Shown here: positions 10,101 to 18,780 of the stretch, in pieces
Numbering within the stretch: position 1 is the first letter of the stretch
Layout: the number at the start of each line of letters is the position of its first letter
Assembly (NCBI GenBank): GCA_027365315.1
Contig: DAHXNQ010000092.1
Location: 1 to 55,956 of the forward strand
Reading direction: 5' to 3'
DNA: 55,956 nucleotides
Origin: Rhabdochlamydiaceae bacterium
GTDB lineage: Bacteria > Chlamydiota > Chlamydiia > Chlamydiales > Rhabdochlamydiaceae
The notes under the pieces: model-generated
What the model was told of the DNA's origin: nothing
Database searches by the model: none
The model's input: only the letters and a program-made list of their open reading frames with translations
Program-made: the position numbers and the translations under genes

Positions 10101-10321
10101 TGGACTGGAAGAGCCATTTTCTGGGCGAACGCGACGAAGAGTACAGCGAAGCGCGCCTATCCGAGGTGATCGCGATGCACCGCTATGACCTCCAGGCAGA
10201 GGGCTACACAAAAGCGCTCGCTAGGTATCTTGCGCTCTTCGATAGCAGGCCGTTTGAGGAGATTTTTGGGGGAATGTTCTTTGTCTTCCTGCGCGGGGCG
10301 AAGGTGTGGCGCCATGGATGA
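7115..10321 (+). CDS. recB: Exodeoxyribonuclease V beta subunit, UvrD-like helicase/nuclease
   Basis: Walker A LLEASAGTGKTFTIEHLV, VMTFTRAATRELRQRI, DEFQDTDRIQWEIF, GDPKQSIYRFRSADVYTY, LTGHASKGLEFSVVF, nuclease MVDWKSHFLG. Confidence 0.92.
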   Translation: MAFDVLSRATSVVGSRLLEASAGTGKTFTIEHLVIRLLLERTPFPLEEILVMTFTRAATRELRQRIFRRLQLTREQLRQRKEMPDFLVARLESEPEAAAEMMRALDLAISCFEDAKITTIHGFAGRLLSTHGLLAGLASQGEKEEPEDLATRERALVEVWKELLRPPHYSVAQVSIAMNKLFTQSETFLREFLSDLAPMAQRGSMKNWGELLTEFREGLLHLKDPLLDVQQLYSEVAALLPFYNKAKDPSLLEGLPILAGMVQEGECSEEQFDELLLVESFLEKLLPENRSRVRKNPPELSSLLVRMQQLLLPPLLQAKDRDLLYTRLLLDSQEALSKGPSRSPDQLLLKLRRAVDSSEFCQQVASSYRAVILDEFQDTDRIQWEIFEKLFVRAAHPPVIYLVGDPKQSIYRFRSADVYTYLAARSALGDQAPALLETNFRSTPALVEALCRLFMRAGEKLFPLPRVAGQGQERGLAFHPVKAAENAPAPLEDGKRALHLLIPETAASVGAAQESYFLPFLSREMISLAEGGCSFSEMAVLVRDWGQAREVESLLKAAAIPCELRKQSPPAGLASYQWICALMELLIKPYDERRLRFFLLHPLVSSSLEKSSFAEARLLWQQIYSLWEAGERPRFFQQLLDAKWQGDHSIRMRAVSSKWKGALSEIRSWIALLLGQEREGRSDPLALLSFLLSYAEDAEKAAVAQESGGGVQILTGHASKGLEFSVVFAWGLMKRSRASCRVITCPAGRLLPHDPESPETQLHHAEERAEKLRQLYVVLTRAKRRVYLPLPRFSTKPGLLNDLSSSELLLEACGKTDPFSLAQELHEEGTASYEILASGAERVSCSDKREEVRLYMKQPPPMRFKPWTVLSFSSQVEGLPKRSLRGEGEDLLGSGKEVGTLLHEILADLFRGRLPRRELPTKLPSRLKGSLLEGKERLVLELIERNLEIGLGKKSLGEISPSRCQVEMSFFMAEAEERRIGFIDLFFEDGGRYYMVDWKSHFLGERDEEYSEARLSEVIAMHRYDLQAEGYTKALARYLALFDSRPFEEIFGGMFFVFLRGAKVWRHG

Positions 10322-11675
10322 GAAAGTGGCCCAGCTCCTCGCTGGGGTGAAAGAGGGGCATATCTGCCTGAAGATCGATGGCGAGCGCTGTTACCTGCCG
10401 AAGCTGCTGAAGTGGGAGAGCGATCTGGTGGAGGGGGTGCGCGCGCTTTTGAAGCGCAAACCTCTCTTTGCGGCGCCTCCCGCTCCAGGTGAGCTCTCTT
10501 CAGAGCAGGGAGAGGCGTTTGTGAAACTGCTCTCGGTCCCCTTTGGTCTGCTGACCGGGGGGCCGGGTACGGGTAAAACCCACACCGCCGCTGCCATCGC
10601 TGCCGCCTTTCTCGCTTCGCGTGGCGAGCAGGCGCGTGTGCGTCTTTTGGCGCCGAGCGGTAAAGCGGCTGCGCGGCTGCGCGAGAGTCTTATCAAAGCG
10701 GGGGTGCCAGAGTCTCGCATGCGCAGCTCGACGCTGCATGAAGCTCTCAGGCTGACTCCCGATCGCGAAGGCGACCCGGTGATACTGTTTGAAGATCTGA
10801 TTCTCGTCGATGAGTGCTCGATGATCGATCTGCGGGTCTTTGCCAGGCTGGTCTTGGCTCCTTCGCCCTGTTCTCATCTACTGCTGATGGGCGATCCAGA
10901 CCAGCTTCCCGCTGTCGAGGTGGGTAGTGTCTTTGGCGATCTGGTGGAGCTTGGAAATGGAGGTCACCTGCCGTTTGCCCATCTCAGCCACTGCTTACGC
11001 GCCGAAGCGAAAGAGCTGCTCGAGCTAGCCGAGGCGATCCGCGAGGAGAGGTCGGATCTGTTTGCCCAGCTGATCCAGCGGCATCGGACTCCTCTGGGAT
11101 TTGATGCACCCTTTTGCGAGGCCACCTACGAGAGGCTCTGGGAAAGGGTGGCTCACGAATTTCCCACCTGCGAGAGCGAGTGGAATGGCTGCTTCCCCTT
11201 TCGGCTGCTCAGCTGTCTGAAGGTGGGGCCGCTGGGAGTCGATCGATTGAACCAATTTCTCGCCAAGCGTTTCTTCGAACTGACCCCCGAAGGAGGCTGC
11301 TGCCCCATGCCAATTCTGGCTACAAGAGCGCTGCGCTCTTACGGCATCGCCAGTGGTGAGGAGGGGGTGCTCTACCGCACCAAAGGAGGAAAAGAGAGGG
11401 TGCGCTTTCATGAAAGCGAGCTTCTCTCTGTCAGCCCCTCCTGCTACGAGATTGCCTACGCTCTTTCGGTGCACAAGAGTCAGGGTAGCGAATTTGAGCG
11501 GCTACTCTTTTTGATGCCGAAGGGAAGCGAGCTATTTGGCAAAGAGATTCTCTACACGGCGGTGACGCGCGCTAAAAAGAGTATCGAAATCGATGGCAGT
11601 CTCGAGCTGATCGCCGCAGCCCTGACGAAGAGGATGCGGCGCCAGTCGGGAATTGTCGAAAGGTTGTCATGGTGA
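10314..11675 (+). CDS. recD: Exodeoxyribonuclease V alpha subunit
   Basis: Walker A LLTGGPGTGKTHTAAAIAAAF, LVDECSMIDLRVFARL, GDPDQLPAVEVGSVFGDL, YALSVHKSQGSEFERLLFL, TAVTRAKKSIEI. ATG at 10314 overlaps the end of recB. Confidence 0.92.
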   Translation: MDEKVAQLLAGVKEGHICLKIDGERCYLPKLLKWESDLVEGVRALLKRKPLFAAPPAPGELSSEQGEAFVKLLSVPFGLLTGGPGTGKTHTAAAIAAAFLASRGEQARVRLLAPSGKAAARLRESLIKAGVPESRMRSSTLHEALRLTPDREGDPVILFEDLILVDECSMIDLRVFARLVLAPSPCSHLLLMGDPDQLPAVEVGSVFGDLVELGNGGHLPFAHLSHCLRAEAKELLELAEAIREERSDLFAQLIQRHRTPLGFDAPFCEATYERLWERVAHEFPTCESEWNGCFPFRLLSCLKVGPLGVDRLNQFLAKRFFELTPEGGCCPMPILATRALRSYGIASGEEGVLYRTKGGKERVRFHESELLSVSPSCYEIAYALSVHKSQGSEFERLLFLMPKGSELFGKEILYTAVTRAKKSIEIDGSLELIAAALTKRMRRQSGIVERLSW

Positions 11676-13024
11676 TGGTGAGATGGATGTTTGCAGCCTC
11701 TGCTTTGCTAGCCTCTTTGAGTGGAGGAGAGCTCGATTTTGGAACCGCCACTGTGGGGCTCTATGTAGTGGATAGCCGCACCGGAAAGGTGCTGCTAGAG
11801 CAGGGCTGCAACCAAAGCTTGGTGCCCGCCTCCTGCATGAAGGTGGTGACAACAGGAGCGGCTCTAGAGCTTCTGGGGCCAAACATGCGCTTTGAGACGC
11901 GGCTTGTCTATGATGGAGCGATCGAAAAAGGACTCCTCAAGGGCAACCTCTGCATCGTAGGCGGGGGCGATCCCACTCTGGGATCGGAGCGTTTTGGAGG
12001 CTCGTGGCAGCAGCAGATTGCATCGTGGTGCGATGCTGTAGAGAAAGCTGGCATTCGAGAGATTGAAGGAGAGGTGATCGGCGACGATTCCCGCTGGGAG
12101 AGGGCGATGGCACCTACTGGCTGGGGTTGGGAAGATATCGGCAACTACTATGGAGCGGGCGCTTCGGCCCTTTCGTTTCACGAAAACAGCTACAGTCTCT
12201 TCTTTCGTCCAGCGGCTGAAGTGGGAGAGATGGCAACCGTGCTGCGGCTCGAACCCACCGTGCCGGGCCTCTTTCTCGAGAGCGAAGTGGGAACAGGTCC
12301 TGTTGGATCGGGAGATCGCGCCTGCATCTATGGATCGGAGTATGCGCTCTTGCAGCGAGTGCGCGGCACCATCCCCGCTGGAGTGAGTGAATTTTCGATT
12401 CGGGGCGCCATCCCCGATCCAGCTAGCACTGCCGCGCTGCTGCTGAAGCAGGCACTTGAAGCAAGAGGCATCCAAGTCGTTCATCGCTCTTTTTCTCATC
12501 AGCAAAATTCCACTGTTTTACATACCACCTACTCCCCTCCTCTTGCCAAGATTCTCTACTGGACCAACCGAAGAAGCATCAATCTCTATGCCGAACATCT
12601 GCTGAAGAGGATGGGAGAGCAGCAACTAGGCGAGGGCTCTACGCGCGCCGGCATCGAGGCGGTGACCCAATTCTGGCGCTCAAAGGGGATCGATCTCACC
12701 GGATTTCGCATGGAAGATGGTTCGGGTCTTTCGCGCACTAATCTCATCTCGGCCAAACAGTTGGTGGCGATTCTATGCAAGATGAAGGAGTCTTCCCACT
12801 TTCCTCTTTTCCTTGAGACCCTGCCGGAAAAGAAGGAGCTGTTTCGCCTGAAGCCAGGAGGCATGAAGCTGGTGGGAGGATATGCGGGTTATGGAGGAGA
12901 TCTTGTCTTTGCGGTGCTTGTCAACAACACGCAGGATCCGAGGCCTTCGGAAAAGCTGGACCGCTTCCTAGCAAAGCTGGTAAATATAATAATTTCTGAT
13001 CATTCGCAGGAAACAGATCAATGA
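11669..13024 (+). CDS. dacB: D-Ala-D-Ala carboxypeptidase/endopeptidase, PBP4 family (S13), paralog 1
   Basis: SxxK 'PASCMKVVT', SxN 'RRSINLYAEHLLKRMG', DGSGLSRTNLISAKQL. KTG position reads 'LKPGGMKLVGGYAG'. Confidence 0.88.
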   Translation: MVMVRWMFAASALLASLSGGELDFGTATVGLYVVDSRTGKVLLEQGCNQSLVPASCMKVVTTGAALELLGPNMRFETRLVYDGAIEKGLLKGNLCIVGGGDPTLGSERFGGSWQQQIASWCDAVEKAGIREIEGEVIGDDSRWERAMAPTGWGWEDIGNYYGAGASALSFHENSYSLFFRPAAEVGEMATVLRLEPTVPGLFLESEVGTGPVGSGDRACIYGSEYALLQRVRGTIPAGVSEFSIRGAIPDPASTAALLLKQALEARGIQVVHRSFSHQQNSTVLHTTYSPPLAKILYWTNRRSINLYAEHLLKRMGEQQLGEGSTRAGIEAVTQFWRSKGIDLTGFRMEDGSGLSRTNLISAKQLVAILCKMKESSHFPLFLETLPEKKELFRLKPGGMKLVGGYAGYGGDLVFAVLVNNTQDPRPSEKLDRFLAKLVNIIISDHSQETDQ

Positions 13025-14274
13025 TGAGATGGATCTATGCACCGGTGATAACCATTCTAGCTCTCACCGTTTCAGGCATCGAGGCGAAGATCACCCTTGA
13101 AACGAGGAAGGCAAAGCGCCTCGAACTGAAGGGAGCGATCGAGAAGGTGGTGCGCAGCTACGAAGAGAGGGTGCACATCGGTATCGAAGTGGTGGACCTC
13201 AAGACGGGCGAGGTGATCTACCGCCGCAACAGCCAGCAGCTCTTCATTCCAGCGGGCGTGGCTCAGCTCTTCACAGGAGCTGCAGCGCTCGAGATTCTCG
13301 GAGGAGGTTATCGCTTTTCGACCGATCTTCTCGCCACTGGGCTAGAGGAGCAGCAGTGCCAAGATCTCTACCTTGTCGGTTCGGGCGATCCCGATCTCAA
13401 CCAGTTGGCGCTTCAGCTACTCGTCACATCTCTCAAAGAAAAGGGAGTACAGCAGGTTCTGGGTAATCTCTATCTCGATCTCTCCCTATTTGATTCCACG
13501 CCGCTGCCAGGAGCTGAGTGGGATGATGGGGACTCTGCGCGCCTTGTGGTGGCGCCACTGGCGATGCGGGGCGAGAAGAGTGTGGAGCCCCATCAGGTAG
13601 TAGCAAACTACCTGGTTCGGCAACTCGAGCAGTGCGGTATCAAATTTGAAGGAAAGATTGCACTCGCTTCGCCTCCAGAGGGGGCGACAGCCATTGCGCA
13701 GCATCTCTCGAGGCCTCTTTCGCAGCTTCTGCTGCAGATGGGCAAAGAGTCCGATAGCTATGTTGCCGACTGCCTCTTCAAGAGAATGGGCGCCTCACTA
13801 CCCTCCTCCGCAAACCGCCCACTCCACAGCTGGGCTAGAGGATCGCAAGCGGTGCGCAACTGGATCCTCCATTCTCTCTACATCTCTCAAGAGGGGGTCG
13901 TGCTGATGGATGGCGCCGGAGAGTCGCGTTATAATCTCATTTCGCCCCACGCCACCGTGGAGCTACTCCAGAAAGCGGCCTCACGCCTCGGCTCTGGCTC
14001 CGAACTGGTGGCCAGTCTTTCCGTAGCGGGCATCGATGGCACGCTTCAGGAGCGCATGCAGCATCCAAGCTTGAAGGGGCGCATCCGCGCCAAATCGGGC
14101 GCTTTGCAAGGTGTATCAGTTCTCGCCGGCTATGCCGAAAGCCTCGATCGCCGCACCTACGCCTTCGCCATCTTCCTCAACAACTTCATCGGCAACCGCG
14201 AACAGTACCGCGTCGCCATCGAAGAGGAGATCTGCTCCCTCCTCGTCGGCACCCCCACCGTTTACAAAAACTGA
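13021..14274 (+). CDS. PBP4/DacB-family paralog 2 with degenerate SxxK
   Basis: Same fold landmarks as the upstream gene (AALEILGGGYRFSTDL, DGAGESRYNLISPHATVELL, AKSGALQGVSVLAGYAES), but the SxxK position reads 'PAGVAQLFTG'. Confidence 0.85.
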   Translation: MMRWIYAPVITILALTVSGIEAKITLETRKAKRLELKGAIEKVVRSYEERVHIGIEVVDLKTGEVIYRRNSQQLFIPAGVAQLFTGAAALEILGGGYRFSTDLLATGLEEQQCQDLYLVGSGDPDLNQLALQLLVTSLKEKGVQQVLGNLYLDLSLFDSTPLPGAEWDDGDSARLVVAPLAMRGEKSVEPHQVVANYLVRQLEQCGIKFEGKIALASPPEGATAIAQHLSRPLSQLLLQMGKESDSYVADCLFKRMGASLPSSANRPLHSWARGSQAVRNWILHSLYISQEGVVLMDGAGESRYNLISPHATVELLQKAASRLGSGSELVASLSVAGIDGTLQERMQHPSLKGRIRAKSGALQGVSVLAGYAESLDRRTYAFAIFLNNFIGNREQYRVAIEEEICSLLVGTPTVYKN

Positions 14275-14318
14275 CAATTTCTCATAACTTGTAAACCAAT
14301 TGATAACAAGGATTGGTG

Positions 14319-15395
14319 ATGAAAGAGCTGGGAATGCGTCTTCAGCGTGCTCGAAAGGTCTCTGGATTGAGCTTGCGCGAGCTTGCCAAGCGGGCTGGTG
14401 TCAGCCACATGGCAATCAAAAAATATGAAGATGGACAACTCTACCCTTCATCAGAGCTGCTGATGAAGCTAGCGCCTCTGCTTTCCGTCTCGGTAGAATT
14501 TTTCTTTCGTCCCATCACCGTAGAGCTGGGCGAGATTAAATTTCGAAAGAAAGGAAACCTTGGAGAGGCAACCCTTCGTGCTCTTCGCGCAGAGGTGGAG
14601 GGGCAGATGGAGAGACGCCTAGAGCTGGAGTCTCTCTACCCCGCCCCTCCCTCTTCTTCATTTCATCCTCCCGCATTCTCTTTGCAAACGGTGGAGACTC
14701 TCTCTCAAGTTGAGGGGCTCGCTAACGAATTAAGGGAACATTGGAAACTGGGCCTCGCTCCCATTTACGATCTGATCGATGTTCTAGAGAGCCACGGCAT
14801 CCGTGTTTTTGTACTGGCTCACCAAAATGTCAGATTTGATGGCCTAGCTACGACGGCGAAGGAGAGTTCAATCATTGTAGTGAGCTCTCATTTCTCAGGT
14901 GATCGGCAGCGATTCACCATGGCACACGAGCTTGGTCATATGCTTCTTCAGGGACGCTTAGCATCTCATCTAGACGAGGAGCTGGCTTGTCACCGTTTTG
15001 CAGGGGCTCTGCTTCTTCCAAGAGAGGCTCTGCAGCGTGAGATAGGATCCAAACGCCACGCCATCGAATTGCGAGAGCTTACTCTCCTTAAAGAGCAATA
15101 TCGCCTCAGCATGATGGCGATCTGCTTTCGATTGCGCGATCTCGCCGTGATCTCCGAAAACTATTTTCAGGAGCTGAAGTGGCTGTTTGTACAGAATGAA
15201 TGGGACCGCTGTGAGCCAGGAGAACAGATTCCTCCTGAGCAGCCGCACCTGTTCACGCAGATGGTGCTGCGAGCTCTTAGCGAAGAATTTGTGAACGAGT
15301 CCAAGGCTGCAGAGTTGCTGGATTCCTCTCTCGAGGAGTTCCGCGCTTTCCGTTTCGTAGAGAGCTCAGCACATTATGCAGCTCCTAGTCAGTGA
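14319..15395 (+). CDS. XRE-family regulator fused to an ImmA/IrrE-type metallopeptidase
   Basis: HTH_XRE 'RLQRARKVSGLSLRELAKRAGVSHMAIKKYEDGQLYPSSELL'; zinc-peptidase motif 'FTMAHELGHMLLQG'. Confidence 0.88.
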   Translation: MKELGMRLQRARKVSGLSLRELAKRAGVSHMAIKKYEDGQLYPSSELLMKLAPLLSVSVEFFFRPITVELGEIKFRKKGNLGEATLRALRAEVEGQMERRLELESLYPAPPSSSFHPPAFSLQTVETLSQVEGLANELREHWKLGLAPIYDLIDVLESHGIRVFVLAHQNVRFDGLATTAKESSIIVVSSHFSGDRQRFTMAHELGHMLLQGRLASHLDEELACHRFAGALLLPREALQREIGSKRHAIELRELTLLKEQYRLSMMAICFRLRDLAVISENYFQELKWLFVQNEWDRCEPGEQIPPEQPHLFTQMVLRALSEEFVNESKAAELLDSSLEEFRAFRFVESSAHYAAPSQ

Positions 15396-15585
15396 TACCA
15401 ATATTCTCTTGGATATGGAGTGTGCTGATCTAGCCACTGCTATGTTCCGCATCGATCGGGAATTCCTAGTTCCCGATCTTCTGTACGAGCGGGAACTAGC
15501 TAAGCGGCATGCACATCTTCTTGCCTTGGGATTGCGCGTTCATGCTCTGTCCGGAGAGATGATGGCTCTGTCACCGCTCTCTTGA
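15376..15585 (+). pseudogene. Truncated PIN-domain-like toxin remnant
   Basis: 69-aa ORF overlapping the end of the XRE-ImmA gene. N-terminal PIN signature 'LLVSDTNILLDMECADLATAMF...LVPDLLYEREL', but the C-terminal half of the domain is missing. Confidence 0.6.
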
Positions 15586-15606
15586 GCTTGTCAGCGACAG
15601 CAGCTT

Positions 15607-15939
15607 TTAGTGGAGTTTGTTTCCATTGGGGACCTTTCTGTCGGGTGCTATGAGGACGATGGCGCCCTCCTCGTTTGATAGGCCGAGCACTAACACTTCC
15701 GAGATGAAGGGGCCGATCTGTTTGGGTGGAAAGTTAACCACAGCCAGCACCTGTTTACCCAATAGTTCTTCACGCTTGTAGAGCTGGGTGATCTGGGCAG
15801 ATGACCTTTTGATCCCCAACTCGGGCCCAAAATCGACCTCTAGCTTCCATGCAGGGCGCCTAGCTGCAGGGAACTCTTCGACCTGCACTACCGTTCCCAC
15901 TCGTATCTCTACTTTGGAAAAATCGTCGTATGAAATCAC
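15607..15939 (-). CDS. csaA: tRNA-binding-domain protein (CsaA-like)
   Basis: 110 aa: 'YDDFSKVEIRVGTVVQVEEFPAARRPAWKLEVDFGPELGIKRSSAQITQLY...NFPPKQIGPFISEVLVLG'. Confidence 0.88.
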   Translation of the reverse strand: MISYDDFSKVEIRVGTVVQVEEFPAARRPAWKLEVDFGPELGIKRSSAQITQLYKREELLGKQVLAVVNFPPKQIGPFISEVLVLGLSNEEGAIVLIAPDRKVPNGNKLH

Positions 15940-15952
15940 AGCATTCTCTCCG

Positions 15953-17215
15953 TTAGCTGTTGAGTGTATAGATAATGGTAGAAAGAAGAAATGTTCCTAG
16001 TACCATCCGTTTGATCGGCATGAATCCATGCAACCGATGCGCGATGTTTAGCATCGTCAACGCAATCAGTCCTGGATAACAGATTTGCAAAACAGGTCCC
16101 AGGAAGGCGGCAATACCCCCAAATTCAAAGGTGGAGACCCACATGGTGACCAGAAGAGAAGCGGCTAAAATAAGTTCATAGCTTACCTTCTCTTTGAGTA
16201 TCTCTCGATGCATGAAGTCGGCATAGGCTGAGATGAGGGCGATTGCTGTGGTTAGGCAGGCCAATCCTACGGTGATAGAGACAACTATACCGGCATAGGG
16301 GCCAGCGATCTTTGTAATGAGGAGCGCTAGCAGAGACTCTTTGCTGTGTGTGGCAAGGTCTTGTCCATGAAAGGCTGCCAGATAGCTAAACCCTACGTAG
16401 ACCAAAGCGAGAAGCAGAGCCCCTATCACGCTTGCTTGATAAGCGGTGCGGAGGTGAGTTCCATTTTGCAGCTCCTCTTCTCCTAGCTTCGATCGCAATA
16501 GGTTCAGGATCACAGAAGAGAAGAAGAAAGCGGCGAGGAGATCCATCGTGTTATACCCCTCGCGCAAACCGTGAAGACATAAAGCCAGATGACTCGATGC
16601 GCTGGTGGAAGCTGCGGGAGCTGAAATGAGCCCCATAACAATGATGATTCCGAGTAGGCCTAATAAAAGAGGCGTGAGCCCCCACCCCAATAACGCCAGG
16701 AGTCGGTTTTTGCGCACGGCACAGAAGAAGATGATCTCACAGGAGAGCGCGCTGAATGCAAGGGAAGAGAGACCAGGTGAGATAGCGTGGAATGTGGCGT
16801 AGGAGAGTGCGATGCAACGAGGGGTCGATCCCAACGGTCCTAGCAGAGAGATTACAGTTAGAGCAAGGAGAAGGCCTGGGATCTTTCCAAGCCTGCCAAA
16901 AAATTGGCTGTAGTTGCCTTCGAATAGCACCATCGCTATCACACCTGCAATCGGCATCAGAACGGCTGTGAGAATGAGTCCGGCTATGGCGGAGAGAGTC
17001 TTATCGCCTGCAAACTGACCTAAGGCCAGAGGAAAGATGAGATTTCCTGCTCCAAAGAACATAGAAAAGATGGCTAGACCAAGCCCGAAGGATTGCATAT
17101 TGAGGAGGCGTTTTGTGCCTCGAGTTGCATGGGCGCTAGCAATATAAGATAAATTTTTTGACACACTGTTTTCCTTTGTAGATTGTATCTGGTTGCGATG
17201 CGCCGGTTCTTTCAA
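15953..17215 (-). CDS. brnQ: Branched-chain amino acid transport system II carrier protein
   Basis: 'GLAIFSMFFGAGNLIFPLALGQFAG' N-terminal BrnQ signature; multi-TM. Confidence 0.88.
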   Translation of the reverse strand: MKEPAHRNQIQSTKENSVSKNLSYIASAHATRGTKRLLNMQSFGLGLAIFSMFFGAGNLIFPLALGQFAGDKTLSAIAGLILTAVLMPIAGVIAMVLFEGNYSQFFGRLGKIPGLLLALTVISLLGPLGSTPRCIALSYATFHAISPGLSSLAFSALSCEIIFFCAVRKNRLLALLGWGLTPLLLGLLGIIIVMGLISAPAASTSASSHLALCLHGLREGYNTMDLLAAFFFSSVILNLLRSKLGEEELQNGTHLRTAYQASVIGALLLALVYVGFSYLAAFHGQDLATHSKESLLALLITKIAGPYAGIVVSITVGLACLTTAIALISAYADFMHREILKEKVSYELILAASLLVTMWVSTFEFGGIAAFLGPVLQICYPGLIALTMLNIAHRLHGFMPIKRMVLGTFLLSTIIYTLNS

Positions 17216-17454
17216 TCTTGGAGAGGTAGGCGCTGATATGAGGAATAAAGGAAAACTATGTGCGCGCGGAGCGCACGACTACGACGACAGTAGGGCATGC
17301 GGATAGAAGATGGCTAGCAGAGCGTAACCTCTCCTCGGATCGCATGATGTGACTGGTGGCTATGAACAGCACAAATACCCCTGCTGCTCTCTTAGCATGG
17401 CGGAGAGGGTGGTTTTAATACAAGCGAGAGGAGCTTGCATAGTGGTAAAATTTT

Positions 17455-17931
17455 TTACTTCAATCTCTCTTCGAAGGCTTTGAGCCAGCGGGAGTATTCG
17501 TGGCAGAGGTGGCCTAGAAGGAGGCGCTTTTCGCTGGGCGCTTTGCGTTTGGCTTTGCGCTTTTCGAGAAAGGTGGAGAAGGCTTCGCAGCTTTTCACCT
17601 GAGCGCCCATAGAGCGGCAGCGGCGGATCAGGCCGTTATCAGAGGTGACGACACAACAGTTGGCTTTGTGAGTAGCTGTGGTGATCCACTCTAGGATTGC
17701 CTCGTCGGCTGTCTGGCCTGGACCTGTGTAGACAATTTCTAGATCGCCCTTGTGGCTGCGCTCAAGCTCTTCTGTGGGGGTGACGCGGCTATCGAAGAAG
17801 AGGGTAACCGATGCGCTGCCCTCTTTAGCGTAATCGATGAGCCAGGCGATGCAGGTTTCCCGTTTTTCTTGGAGAGTGCCTGGAACAGTGAGGCGAAAGA
17901 GTAGGTTATACCCATCGACTAGGTAGTGCAT
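17455..17931 (-). CDS. YacP-like NYN-domain (PIN-like RNase) protein
   Basis: 'MHYLVDGYNLLFRL', 'FFDSRVTP', 'ETADEAIL'-like 'GQTADEAILEWI', 'VVTSDNGLIRRC'. Confidence 0.8.
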   Translation of the reverse strand: MHYLVDGYNLLFRLTVPGTLQEKRETCIAWLIDYAKEGSASVTLFFDSRVTPTEELERSHKGDLEIVYTGPGQTADEAILEWITTATHKANCCVVTSDNGLIRRCRSMGAQVKSCEAFSTFLEKRKAKRKAPSEKRLLLGHLCHEYSRWLKAFEERLK

Positions 17932-18539
17932 TCGCTGGGGGGCTGCTGAGCAAGCGCTTCGAGATAGAGAAGGATCTTATCGATCGCCTTGCGCCGATGG
18001 GAGATGCGGTTTTTCACATCTTCGTCCAGCTCGGCAAAGGTTTTGCGGTACTCATGCTTCACAAAGATGGGATCGTAGCCAAAGCCATAACGGCCTCGCT
18101 CTTCGTGGAGGATGAATCCCTCGCAGCAGCCGCGCACACATTTCATGATGCCCTCTGGCGAGCAGAGGACGATGCAGCATTCGAAATAGGCCTGCCTTTC
18201 GGGATCGGTGAGATCGCGCATCTCTAGCAGCAGCTTGCGCCGATTCTCGCGGTCGGTGGCAGTGGGGCCAGCGTAACGCGCAGAGTGGATGCCTGGTGCG
18301 CCCCCAAGTGCCGGTACGACAAGGCCGGAATCATCGGCAAGAGCCCAGACGCCAAGCTCCTTAGCTGCCCGCTCTGCTTTGATGGCGGCATTGGCTTCGA
18401 AGGAGTCGCCATCTTCGGCGGGAGGAAGATAGCCTGGATAATCCAATAGTGAGAAGAGATCGAGGCCAGGTACCTTCTTCAACATCGAGCGGTACTCTCG
18501 AATCTTGTGGACATTGGTGCTGGCGACGACAAGTTTCAT
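17919..18539 (-). CDS. rdgB: XTP/dITP diphosphatase (Ham1/RdgB)
   Basis: 'MKLVVASTNVHKIREYRSML', 'ALADDSGLVVPALGGAPGIHSARYAG', 'GRYGFGYDPIFV', 'FAELDEDVKNRISHRRKAI'. Confidence 0.93.
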   Translation of the reverse strand: MKLVVASTNVHKIREYRSMLKKVPGLDLFSLLDYPGYLPPAEDGDSFEANAAIKAERAAKELGVWALADDSGLVVPALGGAPGIHSARYAGPTATDRENRRKLLLEMRDLTDPERQAYFECCIVLCSPEGIMKCVRGCCEGFILHEERGRYGFGYDPIFVKHEYRKTFAELDEDVKNRISHRRKAIDKILLYLEALAQQPPSECTT

Positions 18540-18663
18540 GTTCTTAACTGAACCCAAAAGGCTCACCCTCCCCTTCTACAGATTTCAGATTAGATTAGCA
18601 AACAAGTCATCGTTTATTTGTGATTTTTCAAGGGATGGTCGTACAGATTTATCATGATGCGAA

Positions 18664-18690
18664 GCAGACGAGTGAGTAGCGAACCGGCCG
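18664..18690 (+). repeat. Dispersed intergenic repeat, copy 1
   Basis: GCAGACGAGTGAGTAGCGAACCGGCCG; consensus GCAGRYGAGYGAGTAGCGAACCGGCYG. Confidence 0.75.
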
Positions 18691-18743
18691 CCGACTAAGG
18701 ATCGAGGGATCGAAGCTGCAGCCGGCCAATTTTGCCCTCATCA

Positions 18744-18773
18744 GGCATTCACCCACTTTCGTGGGTGAATGCC
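18744..18773. terminator. Perfect 13-bp stem / 4-nt loop hairpin 3' of greA
   Basis: GGCATTCACCCAC-TTTC-GTGGGTGAATGCC. No clear U-tract, so terminator function is tentative. Confidence 0.45.
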
Positions 18774-18780
18774 TATGCAA

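Noticed and set aside
11864-12505. 213-aa antisense ORF inside dacB
   Set aside because: Overlaps a well-supported sense gene; no family signature.
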